Shown piece by piece: positions 1 through 7,310 of a stretch of 7,310 nt of DNA. The stretch is from JBEIUL01 sp044356865 (GTDB taxonomy: Bacteria; Planctomycetota; Phycisphaerae; Phycisphaerales; SM1A02): contig JBIKVN010000170.1 of the NCBI GenBank assembly GCA_044356865.1, positions 1 to 7,310 on the forward strand, given 5' to 3'. The notes under the pieces are model-generated. The model saw nothing but the letters and a program-made list of their open reading frames with translations. It did no database searches and was not told the origin of the DNA. A program made the translations under genes and the position numbers. The stretch's first letter is position 1. Every line of letters starts with the position of its first letter.

Positions 1-3751
<3,751 letters not shown>

Positions 3752-3758
3752 CCTGGGT

Positions 3759-3764
3759 TCCCTT
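3759..3764 (-). promoter_or_regulatory. rpoB ribosome binding site
   Basis: AAGGGA lies seven bases upstream of the ATG at 3751 on the minus strand and fixes that start. It is followed directly by CCC, so GGG-AA-CCC self-pairing is possible, and it sits just downstream of the hairpin at 3765–3777. It is a moderate match to the Shine-Dalgarno consensus. Confidence 0.6.
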
Positions 3765-3777
3765 GGGGCCTTGCCCC
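3765..3777 (-). promoter_or_regulatory. Hairpin in the rpoB leader
   Basis: A perfect five-base inverted repeat (GGGGC / GCCCC, three-base loop AAG on the minus strand) ends one base before the AAGGGA ribosome binding site of rpoB. It could affect ribosome access to rpoB. In DNA this GC-rich, short stems like this are common by chance, so the function is inference only. Confidence 0.3.
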
Positions 3778-3997
3778 GATCGACCCGCCGCGAGGCGACG
3801 GGGGATGCCGAGAGAGATGTCGATCCGACTCCGCCTGACGGTGACGCCGCGGTTCCGCGACGGGGCAAGCACAAGAACCGCATCACCCGCGCCAGCGAGG
3901 CCGGGAAACCGGTCGCGGGCACGCGTTCAACGGGCCTTGGTCAAGCCTCTGGATTGCTGCATGGGCCGAAGAGTCACCGGAGCTGCCGAAGCGGGAC

Positions 3998-4026
3998 ATT
4001 GTACGCACGAACCGGTCCGCCCACAA
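3998..4026 (-). promoter_or_regulatory. Candidate sigma70-type promoter for rpoB
   Basis: On the minus strand the -35-like box TTGTGG (4026–4021) is separated by exactly 17 bases from the -10-like box TACAAT (4003–3998), which matches TATAAT at five of six positions. It lies downstream of rplL and of the hairpin cluster at 4047–4123. Transcription would start near 3991 and leave a leader of about 240 nt before rpoB. The placement suggests a separate supply of rpoB (and presumably rpoC) transcript. The -35 box is a weak match (three of six). Confidence 0.5.
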
Positions 4027-4046
4027 GCGGCGGCCGGGAGGAAAGC

Positions 4047-4123
4047 GGGCCGGCCGGCCCGGCGGCTCCCGGACCCTCCCGTGGGGGGAGGGTGGAGGCC
4101 GCCGGACCGGGCCGGACCCGGTC
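4047..4123 (-). terminator. Hairpin cluster after rplL: candidate attenuator
   Basis: Three inverted repeats follow the rplL stop. Reading along the minus strand they are: GACCGGG/CCCGGTC, seven pairs with a five-base loop (4123–4105); a larger imperfect stem (4103–4061) with a perfect eight-pair core ACCCTCCC/GGGAGGGT (4073–4080 with 4086–4093) and an outer GGCGGC/GCCGCC; and a perfect 14-base palindrome GGGCCGGCCGGCCC (4060–4047). Only a short TTT follows, so it is not a classical strong intrinsic terminator. In Escherichia coli the rplL–rpoB gap holds an attenuator and an RNase III site that lower rpoBC transcript; an equivalent role here is inferred from position. Confidence 0.5.
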
Positions 4124-4136
4124 GCTTCGGAACCGG

Positions 4137-4544
4137 TTACTTGATCTCGACCTTGGCGCCGGCGCCCTCGAGGGCGGTCTTGAGCTTGTCGGCGTCCTCC
4201 TTCGAGACCTTCTCCTTGAGGGTCTTCGGAGCCCCGTCGACGAGGTCCTTGGCCTCCTTGAGGCCGAGGCCGGTCGCCTCGCGGACGACCTTGATGACCT
4301 CGATCTTCTTGGCGCCCGCCTCCTTGAGGATGACGTCGAACTCGGTCTGGGCCGCCGCGGCCGCCGCGCCGCCGCCGCCGCCGTCGCCGCCCGCGGCGAC
4401 CATCACGGCCCCGCCGGCCGCCGGCTCGATGCCGTAGGTGGCCTTCATGTAGTCCGCGAGATCCACGGCTTCCTTGAGGGTGAGGGAGGCGATCGAGTCG
4501 CCGAGGCCGGAGATCTTGGCTTCAAAGGTCTTGGTGTCGGACAT
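4137..4544 (-). CDS. rplL: 50S ribosomal protein L7/L12
   Basis: L7/L12 is the multi-copy stalk protein that recruits and stimulates translation GTPases and binds the ribosome through L10. The 135-residue product (Escherichia coli has about 121) has an N-terminal dimerisation and L10-binding domain (about 5–40, with LTLKEAVDLADYMKATYGI), a hinge (about 41–65) and the conserved C-terminal domain (66–135), with EFDVILKEAGAKKIEVIKVVRE and TGLGLKEAKDLVDGAPKTLKE read in sequence. The hinge is almost entirely glycine and alanine (GGDGGGGG then six alanines), encoded by a GCC/CCG-like tract. ATG at 4544 is preceded by AAGGAAAG with nine bases between AAGGA and the start. The gene lies 143 nt after rplJ and 385 nt before rpoB, both spacers being rich in inverted repeats. 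The stop is TAA, unlike the TGA used by rplK, rplA and rplJ. Confidence 0.97.
   Translation of the reverse strand: MSDTKTFEAKISGLGDSIASLTLKEAVDLADYMKATYGIEPAAGGAVMVAAGGDGGGGGAAAAAAQTEFDVILKEAGAKKIEVIKVVREATGLGLKEAKDLVDGAPKTLKEKVSKEDADKLKTALEGAGAKVEIK
4351..4398 (-). repeat. GCC/CCG triplet tract coding the L7/L12 hinge
   Basis: A nearly pure G/C run of imperfect GCC, GCG and CCG triplets encodes the glycine- and alanine-rich hinge of L7/L12. Such tracts can change length by slippage, and the hinge is a flexible linker that tolerates length change. Whether this one varies cannot be seen from one sequence. Confidence 0.6.
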
Positions 4545-4574
4545 GGTGCTCTTTCCTTTTCGTCGCGGGAGAGG

Positions 4575-4591
4575 GGCCGGAACGCCCGGCC
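4575..4591 (-). promoter_or_regulatory. Hairpin nearest the rplL ribosome binding site
   Basis: A perfect six-pair inverted repeat GGCCGG/CCGGCC with a five-base loop lies about 30 nt upstream of rplL. It is the strongest of the four stems in the rplJ–rplL spacer and leaves the A-rich AAAAGGAAAG ribosome binding site (4560–4551) unpaired downstream. It could act as a ribosome or nuclease barrier, which is inference. Confidence 0.45.
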
Positions 4592-4594
4592 TTT

Positions 4595-4615
4595 AAACCC
4601 TCGGGAAGGTTTCCC
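4595..4615 (-). promoter_or_regulatory. Two overlapping, mutually exclusive stems
   Basis: Two stems share bases. One pairs 4595–4601 with 4606–4612 (AAACCTT/AGGGTTT on the minus strand, seven pairs including one G·T wobble, loop CCCG). The other pairs 4603–4607 with 4611–4615 (GGGAA/TTCCC, three-base loop). Both cannot form at once, and the octamer CCCGAGGG occurs twice, 15 bases apart, beside them. This could be a simple RNA switch or a chance result of GC-rich repeats. Confidence 0.35.
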
Positions 4616-4624
4616 TCGGGGCCA

Positions 4625-4677
4625 GTCCCGCTTCGTGGGACAGTTGGGGGGTGATGGTTCGGGACCTTCGGAGGTCC
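4625..4677 (-). promoter_or_regulatory. Two hairpins directly after the rplJ stop
   Basis: Just past the rplJ stop (TGA at 4690–4688) lies GGACCT/AGGTCC, six perfect pairs with a four-base loop (4662–4667 with 4672–4677). It is followed by GTCCC/GGGAC, five pairs with a seven-base loop (4625–4629 with 4637–4641). Neither is followed by a T-run, so they are not clear terminators. They are candidates for processing sites or transcript-stabilising structures between rplJ and rplL. Confidence 0.4.
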
Positions 4678-4687
4678 GGATCTGGAC

Positions 4688-5233
4688 TCAGGCGATGCGG
4701 GCGACCGTCTCGCCGTTCTCGAGCTTCTTCTCGAGGGCCTTGACGACGCCGAGGATGCGGGAACCGGGGCTGACCACGCAGCCGACGACGTTGCGGGCCG
4801 GGCTGAGGACGAGGGTGACGACCTTGGCCTGGGCTTCCTCGCGGGTCGGGAACTTGCTCAGCCGGAGGACGCCCTCCTTGCCGGCGAAGAAGATGCCGTC
4901 GAGGCACGCGGCCTTGAGCTCCATCTCCTTCACCTCGGTGGCGAACTTGACGATCTCGCGGGCGACGTCGACGACGCTGCGGTCGGAGTAGACCAGGGCG
5001 TTCGGTCCGGCGAGGGCCGGGTCGAGGGCCGCGAGCGGCCCGTCGGCGAAAGCCTGGCGGGCGAGATCGTTCTTGAGGACGGTCACGCGGACCCCGCCCT
5101 CGCGGAACCGGTTCCGCATGCGGTTGTTGGCCGCGGCGTCGAGGCCGCGGACCTCGACCACGACCGCGCCGGAGACGCCGGTGAACCGCTTGCGGTACTC
5201 GGCGATGATCATGTCCTTGACGGGCTTGCTCAT
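4688..5233 (-). CDS. rplJ: 50S ribosomal protein L10
   Basis: L10 anchors the L7/L12 dimers to 23S rRNA beside L11. The product has 181 residues, within the normal range for the family. The N-terminal half shows the usual L10 fold sequence: PVKDMIIAEYRKRFTGVSGAVVVEVRGL (residues 4–31, in two conserved pieces), then RMRNRFREGGVRVTVLKNDLARQA. The C-terminal segment (about 150–181, SPGSRILGVVKALEKKLENG) matches the helix that carries L7/L12 dimers. I start it at ATG 5233 because MSKPVKDMI is the conserved beginning and AAGGAAG lies five bases upstream; a longer frame back to 5302 overlaps rplA and reads as arginine-rich shadow sequence. It begins 20 nt after rplA. No room exists upstream for a separate L10 leader of the Escherichia coli type. 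Confidence 0.96.
   Translation of the reverse strand: MSKPVKDMIIAEYRKRFTGVSGAVVVEVRGLDAAANNRMRNRFREGGVRVTVLKNDLARQAFADGPLAALDPALAGPNALVYSDRSVVDVAREIVKFATEVKEMELKAACLDGIFFAGKEGVLRLSKFPTREEAQAKVVTLVLSPARNVVGCVVSPGSRILGVVKALEKKLENGETVARIA
5102..5117. repeat. Perfect 16-base palindrome inside rplJ
   Basis: GCGGAACCGGTTCCGC is its own reverse complement. It lies in the rplJ coding sequence where the protein reads RNRFR. Eleven of its bases (CGGAACCGGTT) recur at 4128–4138, across the rplL stop codon. No known binding protein is implied. Confidence 0.5.
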
Positions 5234-5253
5234 GGGGACTTCCTTCCCGAAAG

Positions 5254-5931
5254 TCAGGCGGAAACCTGCACGCCGGCGGTCATGCAGCCGGCGATGACGC
5301 ACTTCTTGACGTAGACGCCCTTGGCCGCGGCGGGCCGGGCCTTGTGGATCGCCTCGAGGAACGCCCGCAGGTTGTCGGCGAGCGCCTGGTCGGCGAAGCT
5401 CAACTTGCCCAGGACGCCGTGGACGTTGCCGCCGTCGTCGTTGCGGTACTCCTGCTTGCCCGCGGCGTACTCCTTGACCGCCGAGGCGATGTCGGGAGTC
5501 ACGGTGCCGGCCTTCGGCGAGGGCATGAGGCCCTTGGGGCCGAGCACCTTGCCGAGGCGGCTGACCGTCCGCATCATGTCGGGGCTGGCGATGGCGACAT
5601 CGAAGTCGAACCAGCCGCCCTCGATCTTCTGGGCGAGCTCGTCGCCGCCCGCCTCGATCGCGCCCGCGGCCTTGGCCGCCGCGACCTTGTCGGGATTGCA
5701 GAAGCAGATCACCCGGGCGCTCTTCCCGATGCCGTGGGGCAGCGAGATCGAGCCGCGGACGAGCTGGTCGGCCTGCTTCGGGTCGATCCCGAGGTGCACG
5801 ACCACGTTCACGGTCTGGTCGAACTTGGTGGCCTTGAGCTTCTTCAGGGCCTTGACGGCGGCTTCCACGTCCTGCGGTCCCGAGGGGACCGCGGCGAGGT
5901 TGGCCTTCATTCGCTTGCTCACGAAAGGCAT
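5254..5931 (-). CDS. rplA: 50S ribosomal protein L1
   Basis: L1 forms the mobile stalk at the E site that moves deacylated tRNA out, and in many bacteria represses its own operon by binding the rplK leader. The 225-residue product is slightly shorter than the 234 residues of Escherichia coli because the C-terminal tail ends at TAGVQVSA. Conserved blocks are SKRMKANL near the start, VVVHLGIDPKQADQLVRG then LPHGIGK (about 43–72), FDVAIASPDMMRTVSRLGKVLGPKGLMPSPKAGTVTP in the middle (read as two adjacent motifs), and KQEYRNDDGGNVHGVLGKL followed by AAKGVYVKK toward the end. ATG at 5931 lies four bases after the rplK stop, and its ribosome binding site GGAGGAA (5945–5939) is inside the last rplK codons, so the two are very likely translationally coupled. 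Confidence 0.97.
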   Translation of the reverse strand: MPFVSKRMKANLAAVPSGPQDVEAAVKALKKLKATKFDQTVNVVVHLGIDPKQADQLVRGSISLPHGIGKSARVICFCNPDKVAAAKAAGAIEAGGDELAQKIEGGWFDFDVAIASPDMMRTVSRLGKVLGPKGLMPSPKAGTVTPDIASAVKEYAAGKQEYRNDDGGNVHGVLGKLSFADQALADNLRAFLEAIHKARPAAAKGVYVKKCVIAGCMTAGVQVSA

Positions 5932-5935
5932 CGGT

Positions 5936-6364
5936 TCATTCCTCCACGGTCACGCCCATCGAGCGTGCGGTGCCGGCGATGGTGCGCATGGCGTTCTCGA
6001 CGCTGACGGTATTGAGGTCCTTGAGCTTCTCCTCGGCGATCTTGCGGAGCTGGGCCTTGGTGAGCTTGCCCACCTTCGCCGAGTTCGGCGTGCCCGAGCC
6101 CTTCTCGATCTTGAGGGCGCTCGCGATGAGCACCGAAGCCGGCGAGGTCTTGATCTCGAACTCGAACGAGCGGTCGGAGTAGACGGTGATCACGCAGCCG
6201 ACCACGCGACCGTTCAGCTCGCGGGTCCGCTCGTTGAACTGGGTGATGAACTGGCCCGGGTTGACGCCGTTGGCGCCGAGGGCGGGGCCGATCGGCGGCG
6301 CGGGCGTGGCCTTCCCGCCCGGGGCCATGATCTTGAACTGCTTGGTGACCTTCTTCGCGGCCAT
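5936..6364 (-). CDS. rplK: 50S ribosomal protein L11
   Basis: L11 binds the GTPase-associated region of 23S rRNA together with L10 and is the partner of thiostrepton-type antibiotics and of stringent-response signalling. The 142-residue product has the same length as Escherichia coli L11. The N-terminal domain carries the proline-rich PAPPIGPALGANGVNPGQF segment (about 21–39), followed by VITVYSDRSFEFEIKTSPAS; the C-terminal rRNA-binding domain holds GSGTPNSAKVGKLTKAQL and ends GTARSMGVTVEE. ATG at 6364 is chosen because MAAKKV is the normal L11 start and GGGAGGT (6380–6374) precedes it; a GTG at 6382 would place that ribosome binding site inside the gene. It is the first gene of the cluster here and overlaps the rplA ribosome binding site at its 3' end. 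Confidence 0.98.
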   Translation of the reverse strand: MAAKKVTKQFKIMAPGGKATPAPPIGPALGANGVNPGQFITQFNERTRELNGRVVGCVITVYSDRSFEFEIKTSPASVLIASALKIEKGSGTPNSAKVGKLTKAQLRKIAEEKLKDLNTVSVENAMRTIAGTARSMGVTVEE

Positions 6365-6373
6365 TGGTTTCCT

Positions 6374-6380
6374 ACCTCCC
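6374..6380 (-). promoter_or_regulatory. rplK ribosome binding site
   Basis: GGGAGGT on the minus strand, about nine bases upstream of ATG 6364, is a strong Shine-Dalgarno match, with a second AGG at 6373–6371. It decides the start against the upstream GTG at 6382. The larger string GGTGGGAGG (6383–6375) contains it. Confidence 0.75.
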
Positions 6381-6387
6381 ACCGGTC

Positions 6388-6401
6388 CCCGAAATCTCGG
6401 G
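6388..6401 (-). promoter_or_regulatory. Hairpin in the rplK leader
   Basis: CCCGA/TCGGG forms a perfect five-pair stem with a four-base loop, and it extends by a T·G wobble and a T-A pair on the outside. It ends about eight bases before the rplK ribosome binding site. This is where L1 autorepression of the L11 operon acts in other bacteria, but I cannot match it to the L1 target structure with confidence. Confidence 0.4.
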
Positions 6402-6468
6402 AAACGCCGGGCGGCCTAGGCCTCGGCGCGACGCGGTAGTGCGTGCGGTCTGGGATGACGAGCCGGGA

Positions 6469-6497
6469 AAGTTAGCACGGTCCCCCGCAAACGGCAA
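6469..6497 (-). promoter_or_regulatory. Candidate promoter for rplK–rplA–rplJ–rplL
   Basis: On the minus strand TTGCCG (6497–6492) is followed after exactly 17 bases by TAACTT (6474–6469), and the -10 is preceded by TGC, giving an extended -10 form. It lies in the 169-nt gap between the dockerin gene and rplK and would give a leader of about 98 nt starting near 6462. Individual boxes are only moderate matches, but position, spacing and TG extension agree. An origin of the transcript farther upstream is not excluded. Confidence 0.5.
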
Positions 6498-6511
6498 GGG
6501 CAGGGGAAGCC

Positions 6512-6527
6512 CGGGTCCGGGAACCCG
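6512..6527 (-). terminator. Weak hairpin after the dockerin gene
   Basis: CGGGT/ACCCG, five pairs with a six-base loop, starts seven bases past the stop codon at 6536–6534. No T-run follows, so it would at most be a weak or Rho-assisted terminator separating the secreted-protein gene from the ribosomal operon. Confidence 0.25.
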
Positions 6528-6533
6528 CCGGGA

Positions 6534-7310
6534 TCAGCCGGTCCAGTTCCCGAGGACGACCGTGAGATCCTCGGGGCCCACCGTGCCGTCGCCGTCGAGG
6601 TCGGGAAACGCGGTGTCCCAGCCGCCGAGGACCGCTCCAAGATCCGCCGGCCCCACCGTGCCGTCGCCGTTCACATCGCCCGGGATCCCGACGGTCCCGC
6701 CGCGGGAGAGCCACTCCGCCGGCACGACCGCGAGGGGATGGCCGGGAGCCTCGGCCCGCAGGATCAGGCCCGCGCCGCCGCCGTTCTCGAAGAAGTGGAT
6801 CCGGATCGGGTGGCGTCCCGCGGCGAGGGCCAGCGTGCCCGAGCGGTTCACCATCCCGTGCAGGCCGTCGTTGTCGACCACGAGCGTCCCGTCGATCCAC
6901 ACCCGCGAGCCGTCGTCGCTTTCGGCGTGGATCGTCCAGACCGCGGTCTCCGGCACCTCGATCCAGCCGGTGAAGGTCGCGCCGAAGTAGTCCGAACGCC
7001 CGCTGTCGGCGAAGTCGCCGCCGGTCGACTCGAACGCGACGGTCGCCGCGGTCGAGACCGCGTAGGGCACGAGGGCCCCGAAGTTCGGCAGCCACGCGGT
7101 TCCCGGCACGAGGTCGTACCAGGCCACCTCGAGGCCCGGCGACGATCCGAAGACCGGGGTCGCCGCGAGGACGGGCACGAAGTCGAGGAAGACCTGCCCG
7201 AGATCGGCCGAGCCGTTCGCGTCGACGATGCCGTATGTAAACGAATCCTGGCCGCTGAAGCCGGGTGGGGGCGTCACGAGCAGGGTGTCGCCGTCGCGGG
7301 TCACCGTGCC
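6534..7310 (-). CDS. PA14 and dockerin-like secreted protein, C-terminal part
   Basis: Only the last 258 residues are present; the frame stays open through the right edge, so the start and any signal peptide are outside. Residues 1–47 look like the end of a cadherin/tandem-95-type extracellular repeat (TVTRDGDTLLVTPPPGFSG and DSFTYGIVDANG). Residues about 59–205 form a PA14 domain, a beta-sandwich often binding carbohydrate, with WYDL, SGRSDYFGATFTGWI, SDDGSRVWIDGTLVVDNDGLHG (131–152, two adjoining pieces) and HFFENGGGAGL. Residues 212–258 are two calcium-loop motifs, DVNGDGTVGPAD (212–223) and DLDGDGTVGPED (237–248), each followed by an LxxVLGxW helix, as in dockerin-like tails of planctomycetes. 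It probably acts outside the cell or at its surface; the ligand is unknown. It has no obvious link to the ribosomal genes downstream. Confidence 0.85.
   Translation of the reverse strand, partial: GTVTRDGDTLLVTPPPGFSGQDSFTYGIVDANGSADLGQVFLDFVPVLAATPVFGSSPGLEVAWYDLVPGTAWLPNFGALVPYAVSTAATVAFESTGGDFADSGRSDYFGATFTGWIEVPETAVWTIHAESDDGSRVWIDGTLVVDNDGLHGMVNRSGTLALAAGRHPIRIHFFENGGGAGLILRAEAPGHPLAVVPAEWLSRGGTVGIPGDVNGDGTVGPADLGAVLGGWDTAFPDLDGDGTVGPEDLTVVLGNWTG
6577..6670 (-). repeat. Duplicated calcium-loop coding unit
   Basis: An identical 19-base string, cccaccgtgccgtcgccgt on the plus strand, occurs at 6577–6595 and 6652–6670, exactly 75 bases (25 codons) apart. It encodes the GDGTVG core of the two dockerin-like motifs. 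Identity at the DNA level suggests a fairly recent duplication or conversion, or strong codon preference. Confidence 0.7.

Larger units (their letters stand above)
3752..3997 (-). other. Long rpoB leader region without a gene
   Basis: This is the part of the rplL–rpoB gap between the promoter candidate and the rpoB start. I see no convincing coding frame on either strand. Several short GC-rich inverted repeats occur, such as CCGG-GAAA-CCGG on the plus strand near 3901–3912, CGCC/GGCG near 3788–3799 and GGGGC/GCCCC at 3765–3777. None is strong enough to name an RNA family. If the promoter candidate is real, this is an unusually long 5' untranslated region. Confidence 0.4.

Noticed and set aside
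4592..4597. TTTAAA as a -10 box for an rplL promoter
   Set aside because: No -35-like box lies at 16–18 bases upstream on the minus strand, and the bases are better explained by the stem at 4595–4612.
5234..5302. Longer rplJ start at 5302
   Set aside because: The extra 23 residues overlap the end of rplA and are arginine-rich shadow sequence. MSKPVKDMI at 5233 has its own ribosome binding site and fits the L10 family.
6365..6382. Upstream GTG start for rplK at 6382
   Set aside because: It would place the strong GGGAGGT ribosome binding site within the coding sequence and add MGGRKP before the conserved MAAKKV start.
7302..7304. GTG at 7304 as the real start of the PA14/dockerin gene
   Set aside because: The frame is open to the window edge and the residues before it (GT) continue a typical extracellular repeat. 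There is no signal peptide, so the gene must begin outside the window.

Overview
The window is a stretch of bacterial chromosome of very high G+C content. Everything recognisable is encoded on the minus strand, so the biological order runs from the right edge (7310) to the left edge (1). The core is the L11–L10–RNA polymerase cluster in the order rplK, rplA, rplJ, rplL, rpoB. It encodes ribosomal proteins L11, L1, L10 and L7/L12, then the RNA polymerase beta subunit, which runs off the left edge about ten residues short of its expected C-terminus. Upstream, at the right edge, is the C-terminal part of a large secreted-type protein made of a cadherin/tandem-repeat-like fragment, a PA14 domain and a two-motif calcium-binding dockerin-like tail.

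The organism is most likely a planctomycete, plausibly of the Phycisphaerae type. The reasons are the dockerin-like tail with the DxNGDGxVGPADL...LGxW pattern on a PA14 protein, the general character of the RpoB and L1 sequences (recalled, not searched), and the strong G+C bias at third codon positions. This assignment is inference.

Layout from right to left: PA14/dockerin gene (7310–6534, 5' end missing); a 169-nt gap with a promoter candidate and an rplK leader; rplK (6364–5936); 4 nt; rplA (5931–5254); 20 nt; rplJ (5233–4688); a 143-nt gap packed with four inverted repeats; rplL (4544–4137); a 385-nt gap with clustered GC-rich hairpins followed by a sigma70-like promoter candidate and a long rpoB leader; rpoB (3751–1, 3' end missing).

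The five core genes work together. L11 and L1 form the factor-binding base and the L1 stalk of the large ribosomal subunit, L10 anchors multiple L7/L12 copies, and RpoB is half of the catalytic core of RNA polymerase. The tight rplK–rplA–rplJ spacing suggests translational coupling. The two larger gaps are where L7/L12 and RpoB output could be tuned separately. I see no defence system, mobile element, CRISPR array, tRNA or rRNA, and no evidence of a new multi-gene system. The unusual material lies in the non-coding spacers, in the missing secE–nusG neighbours, and in a few residues of RpoB.
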